A stretch of 64,000 nt of DNA from Budvicia aquatica DSM 5075 = ATCC 35567. Its GTDB lineage: Bacteria > Pseudomonadota > Gammaproteobacteria > Enterobacterales > Enterobacteriaceae. Of this stretch, positions 1 to 8,644 are shown in pieces. The notes beneath the pieces were generated by a model. The model had not been told where the DNA came from, did no database searches, and saw only the letters and a list, made by a program, of their open reading frames with translations. The position numbers and the translations under genes were made by a program. Position 1 is the stretch's first letter, and every line of letters begins with the position of its first letter. The stretch covers positions 1-64,000 of the forward strand of contig NZ_ATYS01000010.1 in NCBI RefSeq assembly GCF_000427805.1, given 5' to 3'.

Positions 1-181
1 GGCGAACGGGGTCGATGGCCGGTCTGCCATTATTGGGGCAGTAGAGGTGCGCGACAGCATCGCGGATAAAGCCAAAGTCGATGGCGGCATCAATTTTGCG
101 TACCAGATGGTCTTCGGGGACGAGTTCATCAAGGGTGATAGTTTCAAACTGGTATTGTTGTGGGGAGGCGTCTCTAAGCAT
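1..181 (-). mobile_element. IS1182-family transposase, 5' part (cut by window edge)
   Basis: Reading the minus strand from the ATG at 181 to the window start gives 60 codons without a stop. The protein opens MLRDASPQQYQFETITLDEL and continues with VPEDHLVRKIDAAIDF and YCPNNGRPAIDPV. This is the typical N-terminus of IS1182-family (IS5-superfamily-like) DDE transposases, where the segment precedes the catalytic core. The rest of the element, including the DDE residues, lies outside the window, so it is unknown whether it is intact. The upstream end of the element is probably within the next 70-100 bp, where hairpins start. The family call comes from recognising the N-terminal pattern. Confidence 0.8.
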
Positions 182-218
182 GGTAGTCAGTCCATTTTTT
201 GTACTGACCTTATTAGAT

Positions 219-248
219 CAAAGTCCTAGCCTTTTGACTAGGACTTTG
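219..248. repeat. Perfect 11-bp inverted repeat upstream of the transposase
   Basis: CAAAGTCCTAG at 219-229 pairs perfectly with CTAGGACTTTG at 238-248 across an 8-base loop. It lies about 40 bp upstream of the transposase start and directly abuts the conserved repeat at 244-283. Compared with the sister repeat at 35028-35080, this copy has about 24 extra bases, which are essentially this hairpin. It may be an IS end or a folded recognition site. Confidence 0.6.
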
Positions 249-283
249 TCATCAGTCTGAGGCCCGCAATGCGGGCCTTTTTT
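244..283. repeat. Dispersed palindromic repeat, copy 1, with terminator-like hairpin
   Basis: The sequence CTTTGTCATCAGTCTGAGG is followed by the stem GGCCCGCA/TGCGGGCC (261-268, 270-277) and six T residues (278-283). The same leader, differing by one base, followed by a different GC-rich stem, occurs at 35040-35080, and an inverted copy occurs at 34796-34836. The stem changes by compensating bases while the flank is conserved. In this orientation the stem and T-run would also work as a Rho-independent terminator. Confidence 0.6.
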
Positions 284-384
284 ATGCGTGGTTAGAAACA
301 GGTAACCCCCGTCAAGGTTGGTCATTCCGTGGTAAAACCGGACACTTAGCCGCAGGCGAAGCAAGACAGCAAAGGTCAAAAACT

Positions 385-430
385 TAAGGTCAACTGCTGG
401 ATCCCGTTTTTCAACGGGATGGCGACCTTA
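385..430. repeat. Two-part palindrome (cruciform-like)
   Basis: TAAGGTC at 385-391 pairs with GACCTTA at 424-430, and inside it ATCCCGTT at 401-408 pairs with AACGGGAT at 413-420 over a four-base loop. It lies in the 449-bp space between the transposase start and glpX. It is followed by a purine-rich tract (about 431-490) that begins with four near-copies of CAAGGA. No coding sequence was found in this space. No T-run follows, so a terminator role is unlikely. Confidence 0.5.
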
Positions 431-630
431 CGGCAAGGACAAGGACAAGAACAAGATAGAGAGGAAAGAAGATAAAACAGAACAAAGGAGAAATACCCGA
501 CTATCACAATTCACCTGATTTTATGGATAATCTAATTATCATCCTCTGCCGTTGTGCGGGAACTATGGTAAAATCCCCGCCACTATTTGCCCCGCCTGTA
601 ACCATCATCAATAACTAACGGATCCAATAA

Positions 631-1641
631 ATGAAACGTGAACTAGCGATTGAGTTTTCCCGAGTCACTGAAGCCGCCGCTTTAGCAGGATACCGCCACT
701 TAGGCCGCGGTGACAAAAATGCCGCCGACGGTGCTGCGGTTGAAGCGATGCGTATTGTACTCAATCAGGTCAATATCGACGGTGAGATTGTTATTGGTGA
801 AGGTGAAATTGATGAAGCTCCGATGCTGTATATCGGTGAAAAAGTGGGAACCGGTGAAGGCAGTGCCGTCGATATTGCCGTAGACCCGATTGAAGGCACC
901 CGCATGACCGCAATGGGTCAGCCTAACGCATTGGCAGTATTAGCCGTAGCGGAAAAAGGCGCATTCCTGCATGCACCTGATATGTATATGGAAAAACTGG
1001 TTGTTGGCCCGGGCGCTAAAGATACCATCGACCTGAATCTACCGCTGGCAGAAAACCTCAAGCGGGTGGCGGCTAAGCTGGGTAAACCGCTGGAATCTTT
1101 AACCGTGATTACGCTGGCTAAGCCACGTCATGATGAAATTATTGCTGAAATGCAAAAGCTTGGCGTACGGGTTTTCGCTATTCCGGACGGCGACGTTGCC
1201 GCATCCATCCTGACCTGTATGCCAGACAGCGAAGTTGACGTTATGTACGGCATCGGTGGCGCACCGGAAGGGGTTATCTCTGCGGCTGTTATCCGCGCGC
1301 TGGATGGGGATATGCAGGCCCGTTTACTGGCACGTCATCAGGTTAAAGGCCACAGCGAAGAGAATTGCCGAATCGGAGAACAAGAGCTGGCCCGCTGCCA
1401 GCAGATGGGAATTGAAGCAGGAAAAGTTCTGCTGTTGGGCGATATGGCCCGCAATGACAATATCATTTTCTCTGCAACCGGAATCACCAAAGGTGATTTA
1501 CTCGATGGTATCCAGCGCAAAGGGGATATGGCCACCACCGAGACGCTGTTAATTCGCGGTAAATCACGCACTATCCGCCGTATTCGTTCAATTCACTACC
1601 TCGACCGTAAAGACCCGGCGCTGTGTGATATTCTGCTATAA
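631..1641 (+). CDS. glpX: Fructose-1,6-bisphosphatase, class II (GlpX)
   Basis: 336 residues, the same length as E. coli GlpX. The metal-binding and catalytic residues known for the family are present: D33 (AADGA), E57 in GEGEIDEAP, and D85, E88 and T90 in VDPIEGT. The enzyme hydrolyses fructose-1,6-bisphosphate to fructose-6-phosphate in gluconeogenesis in the cytoplasm, using Mn2+. In E. coli it ends the glpFKX operon. Here it stands alone, without glpF or glpK in front, with an IS element upstream and pyrE convergent downstream, so it must have its own promoter. A symmetrical hairpin terminator follows. Confidence 0.96.
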   Translation: MKRELAIEFSRVTEAAALAGYRHLGRGDKNAADGAAVEAMRIVLNQVNIDGEIVIGEGEIDEAPMLYIGEKVGTGEGSAVDIAVDPIEGTRMTAMGQPNALAVLAVAEKGAFLHAPDMYMEKLVVGPGAKDTIDLNLPLAENLKRVAAKLGKPLESLTVITLAKPRHDEIIAEMQKLGVRVFAIPDGDVAASILTCMPDSEVDVMYGIGGAPEGVISAAVIRALDGDMQARLLARHQVKGHSEENCRIGEQELARCQQMGIEAGKVLLLGDMARNDNIIFSATGITKGDLLDGIQRKGDMATTETLLIRGKSRTIRRIRSIHYLDRKDPALCDILL

Positions 1642-1685
1642 GTACAATCTTCAGACCAAGGACTCATGGGCTGATTAAAGGCAGT

Positions 1686-1726
1686 AAAAAACCGGAGTGC
1701 AGTTGATAAGCGGCTCCGGCTTTTTT
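1686..1726. terminator. Bidirectional Rho-independent terminator between glpX and pyrE
   Basis: A run of A's, the stem CCGGAG (1692-1697) / CTCCGG (1714-1719), and then C plus six T's (1721-1726). The A-run on one side and the T-run on the other let it stop transcription from both convergent genes. Confidence 0.85.
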
Positions 1727-1757
1727 ATCTTTTACGATTTACTGACTGAACCGAATA

Positions 1758-2399
1758 TCAGACGCCAAACTCCTGCTGATAGGCCTTAATTGCCACCAAA
1801 TAGTCAGCCATTTCCGGCTTCTCTTCCAGATATTCAATTAAGTCATCCAGCGTAATAATGGCGATCACATCGCACTGATAGTCGCGCTGTACTTCCTGAA
1901 TAGCCGACAGTTCACCGCGGCCACGCTCCTGGCGATCCAGCGAAATTAGCACACCGCTCAGAGATGCCTGTTTCTGGCTGATAATCTCCATTGATTCACG
2001 AATCGCTGTACCGGCGGTTATCACATCGTCAACCAGCATCACACGACCAGCCAGCGGGCTTCCTACCAGATTGCCGCCTTCACCGTGATCTTTAGTCTCT
2101 TTACGGTTAAAGCAGTAAGGAATATCAATATCATGATGTTCTGACAGAGCCACTGCGGTAGTGGTCGCAATCGGAATCCCTTTGTATGCAGGCCCGAACA
2201 GCAAATCAAACTCAATGCCTGAATCTACCAGCGCTGCTGCATAAAAACGCCCTAATAACGCGAGATCGCGCCCGGTATTAAAGAGACCCGCATTAAAAAA
2301 GTACGGGCTGATTCTGCCTGACTTCAGGTGAAATTCTCCGAACTTTAATACCTGCTTGTTAAGCGCAAACTCAATAAACTGGCGCTGATAGGGTTTCAT
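1758..2399 (-). CDS. pyrE: Orotate phosphoribosyltransferase
   Basis: 213 residues, exactly the E. coli length. It condenses orotate with PRPP to give orotidine-5'-phosphate, the fifth step of de novo pyrimidine synthesis, in the cytoplasm. The PRPP-binding signature DDVITAGTA is at residues 124-132, and the flexible catalytic loop with [13 protein letters not shown] is at 97-109. K26 lies in LKSGR. It is downstream of rph in the same direction, with 113 bp between them that hold an attenuator hairpin. This is the enterobacterial rph-pyrE arrangement, in which pyrE expression depends on how closely ribosomes follow RNA polymerase at the end of rph. Confidence 0.97.
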   Translation of the reverse strand: MKPYQRQFIEFALNKQVLKFGEFHLKSGRISPYFFNAGLFNTGRDLALLGRFYAAALVDSGIEFDLLFGPAYKGIPIATTTAVALSEHHDIDIPYCFNRKETKDHGEGGNLVGSPLAGRVMLVDDVITAGTAIRESMEIISQKQASLSGVLISLDRQERGRGELSAIQEVQRDYQCDVIAIITLDDLIEYLEEKPEMADYLVAIKAYQQEFGV

Positions 2400-2480
2400 A
2401 AACGGACGCTCCTTAACATGAATACTAAATTATCTTTTCTGATTTTAATTTATTGCTGACCCGACAGGATCTGCTGAACA

Positions 2481-2507
2481 TAAAAAAGGCAACGTTTCCG
2501 TCGCCTT
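2481..2507 (-). promoter_or_regulatory. pyrE attenuator (rph-pyrE leader terminator)
   Basis: On the minus strand the rph stop codon (2513-2515) is followed after a few bases by an AAGGCGACG / CGTTGCCTT stem with one G-U pair and loop GAAA, and then a run of T's (2482-2487). In E. coli the same layout mediates UTP-sensitive attenuation: when UTP is low, polymerase pauses, ribosomes finishing rph prevent the hairpin, and pyrE is read. The position and structure here match that mechanism. Confidence 0.85.
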
Positions 2508-2512
2508 CTGAA

Positions 2513-3229
2513 CTATTGAGCCAAGGCTGCTTTTTGAGCCTCAATAATAGAATCTATTCCTACCCGGGCCAGATCCAGCAAAACCAATAGTTCTTCGTGA
2601 CTGAATGGTTCACCTTCAGCGGTGCCCTGCACTTCAATCATCCGACCATCGTCCATCATAACGACATTCATATCCGTTTCTGCTGCAGAATCTTCAACGT
2701 ATTCCAAATCGCAAAGCGCTTCTCCGCCAACGATACCAACGGAAACCGCAGCGACCATGCCCTTCATCGGATTTTTCTTCAGCTTGCCGTTAGCCACAAG
2801 CGCGTTCAGCGCATCGGCCAATGCAACGCAGGCCCCGGTAATAGATGCGGTACGAGTGCCGCCGTCGGCCTGTAGCACATCGCAGTCGAGGGTTATGGTA
2901 AATTCACCTAATTGCTTAAGGTCAACCGCTGCACGCAGTGAACGAGCGATAAGGCGTTGAATTTCTAAAGTACGACCGCCCTGCTTACCTTTCGCTGCTT
3001 CACGCGGGTTGCGGGTATGAGTAGAGCGTGGAAGCATGCCGTATTCAGCAGTGATCCAACCTTGTCCTTGCCCTTTCAAAAAGCGCGGCACGCCCTCTTC
3101 AATCGTCGCGGTACACAGCACTTTGGTTTCGCCAAATTCGACCAGAACGGAGCCTTCCGCATGTTTTGTATAGTTGCGGGTCAGGGTAATAGGGCGTACT
3201 TGTTGAGCACTTCGGCCTTCTGGACGCAT
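2513..3229 (-). CDS. rph: Ribonuclease PH
   Basis: 238 residues, the full length of functional RNase PH; the well-known frameshift of E. coli K-12 is absent. It is a phosphorolytic 3'-5' exoribonuclease that trims tRNA 3' ends and degrades structured RNA, acting as a hexamer in the cytoplasm. The phosphate-binding [10 protein letters not shown] segment is at 123-132 (R126), and RNase PH core motifs such as [14 protein letters not shown] (57-70) are seen. It is the first gene of the rph-pyrE unit, and its translation also controls the downstream attenuator. Confidence 0.97.
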   Translation of the reverse strand: MRPEGRSAQQVRPITLTRNYTKHAEGSVLVEFGETKVLCTATIEEGVPRFLKGQGQGWITAEYGMLPRSTHTRNPREAAKGKQGGRTLEIQRLIARSLRAAVDLKQLGEFTITLDCDVLQADGGTRTASITGACVALADALNALVANGKLKKNPMKGMVAAVSVGIVGGEALCDLEYVEDSAAETDMNVVMMDDGRMIEVQGTAEGEPFSHEELLVLLDLARVGIDSIIEAQKAALAQ

Positions 3230-3663
3230 GCAATATCTCCGCGGGTTATTTTATCGATAAGAAATGCGCTTAAACCCAAAGTGAGTGGAATTGCGGCGGT
3301 ACTGGCAGCAACTTCTGGTACCAAGGGCATAGCTTTGTGCCGCGCATTATACTGACTTAGTCACGTTATGCCTATCACGGGTTGGCAAAGTTTATCGGAT
3401 GGCGCTAGAACTCATGTAGCCGAAGGGAAGAATAGAGGAATTTAGCGCAGGTTTTACAGTTTCAGTAACTGATCTGATTAAATTTGGAGGCTAATCATTG
3501 TGATTTATACCAAGCGATTATGTACGAATAAATAATAGGGAGATAAAAATAAACAGACCATTGTCGCAGCTAAACGGCTCAATCAGTGGTAGCGTGTTAC
3601 CTAATTGGTAGATTTGCCACTCAAAGGTATAATCCTTTTTTCTTTGATAACGGGTACCTGATT
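3230..3663. other. Divergent intergenic region rph / yicC
   Basis: 434 bp between the divergent rph and yicC starts. It must carry promoters for both directions. No convincing ORF, tRNA or hairpin terminator was found. The yicC-proximal 150 bp are AT-rich. Confidence 0.4.
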
Positions 3664-4527
3664 ATGATCCGCAGTATGACAGCTTATGCACGCCACGAAA
3701 TTAAAGGCGAATGGGGTAGCGCAGCGTGGGAACTTCGTTCCGTTAACCAGCGTTATTTAGAAACTTACATCCGTCTGCCTGAGCAGTTTCGTAGCCTGGA
3801 GCCCGTTATACGTGAACGCATTCGTACGCGTTTAACCCGCGGTAAAATCGAATGTAACCTGCGTTTTGATCTCGACCCGTCGATGCAAACCGATCTGTTG
3901 CTGAATCAGGAGTTGGCGATTCAACTGGTTCAGGCGGCTAACTGGGTGAAAATGCAGAGTAATGAAGGCAAAATCGATCCGGTCGATATTCTGCGCTGGC
4001 CGGGAGTTATGTCGGCTAAAAGCCAAGATTTAGACGTTATCAGTACTGAACTGATGGCCTCATTAGAAATTGCGCTAAATGAATTTATCATCGCCCGCGA
4101 GCGTGAAGGCGCTGCGCTGAAAGATATGATTGAACAACGCTTAGAAGGCGTAAGCGCTGAAGTGGTTAAAGTTCGTGCCCGTATGCCTGAAGTACTGGTG
4201 TGGCAGCGTGAGAGACTGTTAGGCAAATTGGAAGATGCACAGGTTCAGTTGGACAACAACCGCCTTGAGCAAGAACTGGTGATGCTGGCACAGCGTATCG
4301 ACGTAGCCGAAGAGCTGGATCGTTTAGAAGCCCATGTAAAAGAGACGTATGTGATTCTGAAAAAGCCGGAAGCCGTTGGCCGTCGCTTAGACTTTATGAT
4401 GCAGGAATTTAACCGCGAATCGAATACTTTGGCATCCAAGTCGATTAACTCGGAGATCACGACTTCGGCGATTGAGTTGAAGGTATTGATTGAGCAGATG
4501 CGGGAGCAGATTCAGAATATTGAGTAG
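3664..4527 (+). CDS. yicC: YicC-family endoribonuclease
   Basis: 287 residues from the ATG at 3664, which gives the E. coli YicC length and the conserved start MIRSMTAYAR; an upstream in-frame start at 3586 would add 26 unlikely residues. The N-terminal YicC domain (about 1-155) and C-terminal DUF1732 domain (about 205-287, ending IEQMREQIQNIE) are both present, with a helical, coiled-coil-like middle. Family members are endoribonucleases; E. coli YicC is linked to RyhB sRNA degradation. It is divergent from rph as in E. coli. A hairpin terminator follows, after which the gene order departs from E. coli for about 48 kb. Confidence 0.94.
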   Translation: MIRSMTAYARHEIKGEWGSAAWELRSVNQRYLETYIRLPEQFRSLEPVIRERIRTRLTRGKIECNLRFDLDPSMQTDLLLNQELAIQLVQAANWVKMQSNEGKIDPVDILRWPGVMSAKSQDLDVISTELMASLEIALNEFIIAREREGAALKDMIEQRLEGVSAEVVKVRARMPEVLVWQRERLLGKLEDAQVQLDNNRLEQELVMLAQRIDVAEELDRLEAHVKETYVILKKPEAVGRRLDFMMQEFNRESNTLASKSINSEITTSAIELKVLIEQMREQIQNIE

Positions 4528-4573
4528 GTTTCATGCTGACTCACACAGCATCACCTCACCCCATCGATATAAT

Positions 4574-4600
4574 TAAGCCCTTGTAAGAAAGGGCTTTTTA
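4574..4600 (+). terminator. Rho-independent terminator of yicC
   Basis: Stem AAGCCC (4575-4580) / GGGCTT (4591-4596) followed by T's. It lies about 50 bp after the yicC stop codon. Confidence 0.8.
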
Positions 4601-4651
4601 AATTCCATGATATCACTAGAGCCCACGTTTACTCTGTACTTATTCAGTTTC
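4591..4651. repeat. Imperfect direct repeat flanking the autotransporter, left copy
   Basis: Shares an imperfect match of roughly 60 bp with 8344-8405: GGGCTT, then ATCACTA, CCCACGTTT and TTATTCAGTTT in the same order and nearly the same spacing. The two copies bracket the autotransporter gene and its promoter region. Confidence 0.5.
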
Positions 4652-4736
4652 AAGCACACCATATTAAGTCTCCCCTTAACGGTAGGCGGAGATATGGGAA
4701 AACTGGCAGATATACAAATCCGAATATGGTTCAGCA

Positions 4737-4898
4737 ATGGAAAAAACCGTTATCCTGCTTGTACTCGCCGAATATATTGCTTTTATTTTACTTTTTATAG
4801 ACTATAGTCTCATTACTTTAGCTCAATTTTTGTCATCCCTCACTGGGCGCTGTTTCTTTTCACTTCATGGCTTGCACTTTGGGGCCTTGGTTCCTTAG
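4737..4898 (+). pseudogene. Short hydrophobic ORF, possible membrane-gene remnant
   Basis: A 53-codon frame starts MEKTVILLVLAEYIAFILLF and is strongly hydrophobic for about 30 residues. In the overlapping +1 frame, hydrophobic coding potential continues (ALFLFTSWLALWGLGS) up to about 4911. This pattern suggests a frameshifted small membrane protein. A good ribosome site (TAGGAG, 4896-4901) then precedes a 6-codon ORF (4909-4929, MTGFMC). No family is recognised. The stretch between yicC and the autotransporter otherwise looks non-coding. Confidence 0.25.
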
Positions 4899-5114
4899 GA
4901 GAAACAGTATGACAGGCTTCATGTGTTAGGGATCACTTACTATTGATTTCAGAATTCATTCTAGATTTTACTCTGGAGTTCATTTTAGAATCTAATTAAT
5001 AACAGTTTGATTTTTATAGTTAAATTACAACCTCCTTTATAGGATGAAATGGAATTACTGACTGATTTATAGTCATTTTTAATCACTGGAATGAACCTGG
5101 AGTCACTGTTTAAT

Positions 5115-8100
5115 ATGAAACTGATTAATTTCAAACTCTCTGGCATTGCCCTCGCGATAGCCTCTATGCTTATTCCCGCTATTTCATATGCTGATATCGC
5201 TGCTACTGGTGATGTCATTCCGGGTATACCAACAACACCTAACTGGAATGTTCCGGGGGAGTTGGTCGTGGGTAATACGACTGACGGAACATTAACCGTG
5301 TCCAACGGCGGGGTTTTGACCAGTGGAGATGCTGCTAGTTTGTCGAGCTATATCGGAAAACTCGCGGGTTCAACCGGTCAGGTTGAGGTAACTGGGGCGG
5401 GATCCCGCTGGACAAACGATGCTGTATTAATGGTCGGTTATCAAGGCGATGGTACATTACGGATTTTAGATGGTGGTGTTGTTGAGACGCTGACTAGCGT
5501 TATCCATGTCGGTTTCGATGATGGCTCTAAAGGCTACCTTGAAGTCAGTGGTCCCGGGTCAAAATTAAATAGTGGTCATCTACTCTATATTGGTGGTGAA
5601 AATAATAGCGACGGTAGGTTAATCATTGCTGATGGTGGTGCACTTACCAGCGTTTATGATTCTTACATCGCGAATCATTCCGGCTCTATCGGCCGTGTAG
5701 AGGTGACCGGCAAGGACTCAGTCTGGAGCTCGGGTTTAAATATGTTTATCGGTAATGGCGGAAATGGCAGCCTTAAAATTACCGAGGGTGGGCTTGTTGT
5801 TACACAGCTGAATGGAATTATCGGAACTGAGAGTACCGGGGCAGGATATGTTGAAGTGTCAGGTACCGACTCCCGCTGGCAAGTAGGTTCTGCTCTTAGT
5901 ATTGGCAACTCTAACTCTGCTAGCATGATTATCTCTGATGGCGGTGTGGTGAGCAGTCAACAGGGGTATATCAGCAGTGCGCTCGGTATGGTTGAGGTTA
6001 CCGGTATTGGATCTCGCTGGGAGAATGCCGACCATCTGTCGGTTGGCTACGCAGCCAACAGTGACAGTACGCTGAATATATTGAATGGTGGCGTTGTCAG
6101 TAGCGGTTTCAGCTATGTGGGTAATCAGCCGAGTTCTAAAGGTCAGGTGAACATTTCTGGCTCGGGGTCCAGTTGGCAGAACTCCAGCTTGATCGTGGCT
6201 GGCTTCAGTGGTGATGGGAGAATCACTGTATCTGATGGCGCTAGCCTGAGCAGCGCGGGGGGCTATATTGGATTACTGCCCTCAGCAAAAGGTGAGATCC
6301 TGATCACCGGTACAGGTTCCAGCTGGGTTAACTCGGGCGACCTGGGTATTGGGCAGGCTGGTGGTAATGGTTCGCTGACCATCAGTAACAATGGCATTGT
6401 CCAGACCGGCAACGTTGCCGTTGCCGTTGATGCAAGTAGTGTCAGTACGCTGAATATTGGCAGTGCGGCCGGTGAATTAGCAACCGCGGCCGGTTATCTT
6501 GACGCGCCGCTCATCACGCTGGGGAGTGGTGATGGTCATGTTGTATTCAATCACACCAACAATAATTATCAATTTAATCCGATCATTGCGGGAACGGGTA
6601 GCGTCGATGTTTATAGCGGGACGACGATCCTGAACGGCATCAATACCTATGCCGGGACAACTACGATTACGGCTGGCACATTACAAGCGGGAGCTCCGGG
6701 AGCGTTTAGCGCCGCTTCCGATTATGTTGTTAGCACTGCGGGCCGGTTGGATTTGTCGGGCTACGATCAGAGCGTTACTAGCCTGAGCAATGCAGGGATC
6801 GTGGACTTTAATGGTACTCCGGGGACGACGTTGACAGTGACCGGGGATTATATCGGTAACAACGGCTTGCTGAGTTTTAAGACGATGCTCAACGGCGATG
6901 GTTCAGATAGCGATAAACTGGTGATTGGCGGTAATACTTCGGGAACAACGCGTGTCCGCGTGACTAATGCTGGCGGTAGCGGTGCCACAACGCTAAATGG
7001 TATTGAGCTGATACAGGTGGATGGTCGTTCTGACGGTGAATTTGTTAAGGATGGCCGTATTGTGGCCGGCGCTTATGATTACTCTCTGGCACGCGGTGAG
7101 GGGGCGAACGCCAGTAATTGGTATTTAGTCAGCGCTATACTCCCTGAACCACCCGCACCACCTGTCCCCCCGACTGACCCTCAATCATCGATGGTGGTAC
7201 GTCCTGAAGCCGGAGGCTATGCGACCAATCTGGCCGCTGCTAACCAGATGTTTATTCTTCGCCTCGATGACCGCTTAGATCAAACCCAGTATGTTGACGC
7301 ATTGACCGGCGAGCACAAACAGACCAGTTTGTGGTTACGCAACAGCGGTGGTCACAACCGTTCCCGTGATAGTTCTGGCCAATTGCATACTCAGGCTAAC
7401 CGCTATGTGGTGCAACTGGGCGGTAATATTGCCCAGTGGAGTCACAATGGGCAGGATCGCTTCCAGCTAGGGGCAATGGTCGGCTATGCAAACAGTAAGG
7501 GAAATACCACCTCCCGGCTGTCTGAATACCGTATCCGTTCTTCTGTTAATGGTTATAGCGCCGGTGTTTATGGTACCTGGTATAGCAACGATACCGATAA
7601 AACCGGTTTGTATGTCGACAGCTGGCTACAGTACAGCTGGTTTAACAACCAAATTAACGGTCAGGAATTAAGCAGCGAAAAGTATAAGTCCAAAGGGGTC
7701 AGCGCTTCTCTGGAAAGTGGCTACACCTTCAAGATTGGAGAAGATACAACCCAAAATACCGGCTACTTTATTCAACCTAAAGCACAGGCCGTCTGGATGA
7801 ATGTGCAGGCTGATGACCATCGGGAAGCGAATGGCACTTATGTGTCAGGTGAGGGAGACGGTAATATTCAGACCCGACTGGGCGTAAAGGCTTTTGCGAA
7901 TATTCACAATGATAAGCGGGCGCTGCTGGTGGTTAAACCGTTTGCTGAAGTTAATTGGATCCACAATAGCAAAGATTTTGGTGCAAGGTTGAATACTGTC
8001 AGCATAAAGCAAGAGGGTGCGGCGAATATTGGTGAGTTGAAGCTGGGTATGGAAGGTCAGATCGAGCAGCATATCGATGTCTGGGGGAGTGTAAGCCAAC

Positions 8101-8162
8101 AGATAGGCGACCAAGGTTATAGCGATACCGCTGTGATGCTGGGGGTAAAATATCGTTTCTGA
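5115..8162 (+). CDS. Autotransporter adhesin (type Va secretion), T5SS/PEP-CTERM repeat type
   Basis: 1015 residues from the ATG at 5115, which begins a clear signal peptide (MKLINFKLSGIALAIASMLI, cleaved after about ISYA); an in-frame ATG at 5091 lacks a ribosome site. The passenger (about 45-445) holds some seven or eight repeats of 45-50 residues built as G-G-L-x-I-x-x-G-G ... YIG ... GxVEVTGxGSxW, the pattern of T5SS/PEP-CTERM-associated repeats, expected to fold as a beta-helix. One autotransporter-associated beta-strand repeat follows (around 500-525, INTYAGTTTITAGTLQ). A proline-rich linker (PEPPAPPVPP, about 676-690) leads to a 12-strand beta-barrel (about 730-1015) ending in the outer-membrane signature VKYRF. 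It is probably exported to the cell surface as an adhesin. It stands alone, flanked by imperfect direct repeats. Confidence 0.92.
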   Translation: MKLINFKLSGIALAIASMLIPAISYADIAATGDVIPGIPTTPNWNVPGELVVGNTTDGTLTVSNGGVLTSGDAASLSSYIGKLAGSTGQVEVTGAGSRWTNDAVLMVGYQGDGTLRILDGGVVETLTSVIHVGFDDGSKGYLEVSGPGSKLNSGHLLYIGGENNSDGRLIIADGGALTSVYDSYIANHSGSIGRVEVTGKDSVWSSGLNMFIGNGGNGSLKITEGGLVVTQLNGIIGTESTGAGYVEVSGTDSRWQVGSALSIGNSNSASMIISDGGVVSSQQGYISSALGMVEVTGIGSRWENADHLSVGYAANSDSTLNILNGGVVSSGFSYVGNQPSSKGQVNISGSGSSWQNSSLIVAGFSGDGRITVSDGASLSSAGGYIGLLPSAKGEILITGTGSSWVNSGDLGIGQAGGNGSLTISNNGIVQTGNVAVAVDASSVSTLNIGSAAGELATAAGYLDAPLITLGSGDGHVVFNHTNNNYQFNPIIAGTGSVDVYSGTTILNGINTYAGTTTITAGTLQAGAPGAFSAASDYVVSTAGRLDLSGYDQSVTSLSNAGIVDFNGTPGTTLTVTGDYIGNNGLLSFKTMLNGDGSDSDKLVIGGNTSGTTRVRVTNAGGSGATTLNGIELIQVDGRSDGEFVKDGRIVAGAYDYSLARGEGANASNWYLVSAILPEPPAPPVPPTDPQSSMVVRPEAGGYATNLAAANQMFILRLDDRLDQTQYVDALTGEHKQTSLWLRNSGGHNRSRDSSGQLHTQANRYVVQLGGNIAQWSHNGQDRFQLGAMVGYANSKGNTTSRLSEYRIRSSVNGYSAGVYGTWYSNDTDKTGLYVDSWLQYSWFNNQINGQELSSEKYKSKGVSASLESGYTFKIGEDTTQNTGYFIQPKAQAVWMNVQADDHREANGTYVSGEGDGNIQTRLGVKAFANIHNDKRALLVVKPFAEVNWIHNSKDFGARLNTVSIKQEGAANIGELKLGMEGQIEQHIDVWGSVSQQIGDQGYSDTAVMLGVKYRF

Positions 8163-8276
8163 TATTAAGTTAGTTCTGATAAAGGCCAGCGCTATGCGTC
8201 TGGCTCTGACCATTCGCGAACGCCATTTATTACACCAGTCAATGATTGTATCGAGCAGAAAAATAAAGCCGCCTTT

Positions 8277-8315
8277 GATATAAACTGACCCCCATAAAGT
8301 TGGGCAGTTTATATC
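8277..8315. repeat. Hairpin resembling an IS3-family terminal repeat
   Basis: GATATAAACTG (8277-8287) pairs perfectly with CAGTTTATATC (8305-8315), and the inner CCC/GGG also pair. The core TGACCCCCATAAAGTTGG resembles the terminal repeats of several IS3-family elements. No transposase ORF is nearby and no T-run follows, so a solo end or excision scar is more likely than a terminator. Confidence 0.4.
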
Positions 8316-8343
8316 AGGCATTCGTGCCCAATATTGTAAATAC

Positions 8344-8405
8344 GGGCTTAGCTTAATTTTACAACATCACTAAACCCACGTTTGCTATGAAATTATTCAG
8401 TTTTA
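8344..8405. repeat. Imperfect direct repeat flanking the autotransporter, right copy
   Basis: Partner of 4591-4651. The shared blocks are GGGCTT, ATCACTA, CCCACGTTT and TTATTCAGTTT. The 8163-8482 stretch contains only this repeat and the IS-like hairpin; no gene was seen. Confidence 0.5.
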
Positions 8406-8482
8406 TCAACAATAAAAAGTCAGCATCGCTACAGACTTTTCATCGTTGATATCAGTTGTGAATGATGAAGTTCAGCGTGCCT

Positions 8483-8644
8483 CTAAGGACGTTTTCTACC
8501 CGTAAATAGGCTGATAATGAATATAATAATCCCGACAACAAACACGATCTTAGCCGCCGAAGCAGCAGTACCCGCCAACCCGCCAAAACCTAATGCGGCT
8601 GCAATCAGGGCGATAACCAGAAAAATAATTCCCCAACGAAACAT
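8483..8644 (-). CDS. ytjA: DUF1328 small membrane protein (YtjA-like)
   Basis: 53 residues encoded on the minus strand from the ATG at 8644, with a strong ribosome site (AAGGGG) 6-7 bp upstream. The protein starts [20 protein letters not shown] and ends LFTGRKRP. This matches the DUF1328 family of small, two-helix inner membrane proteins typified by E. coli YtjA (53 residues): a glycine/alanine-rich first helix, an AAKI segment, and a second helix before a basic tail. Function is unknown; in enterics the family is often seen in stress-induced gene sets. It is monocistronic here, with no neighbour in the same orientation close by. Confidence 0.9.
   Translation of the reverse strand: MFRWGIIFLVIALIAAALGFGGLAGTAASAAKIVFVVGIIIFIISLFTGRKRP

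Noticed and set aside
4607-4807. 66-codon frame after yicC
   Set aside because: Overlaps the flanking repeat and the hydrophobic ORF, no ribosome site, no family resemblance.
7845-8321. 158-codon frame opposite the autotransporter 3' end
   Set aside because: Shadow of the beta-barrel coding sequence; no independent start signal.
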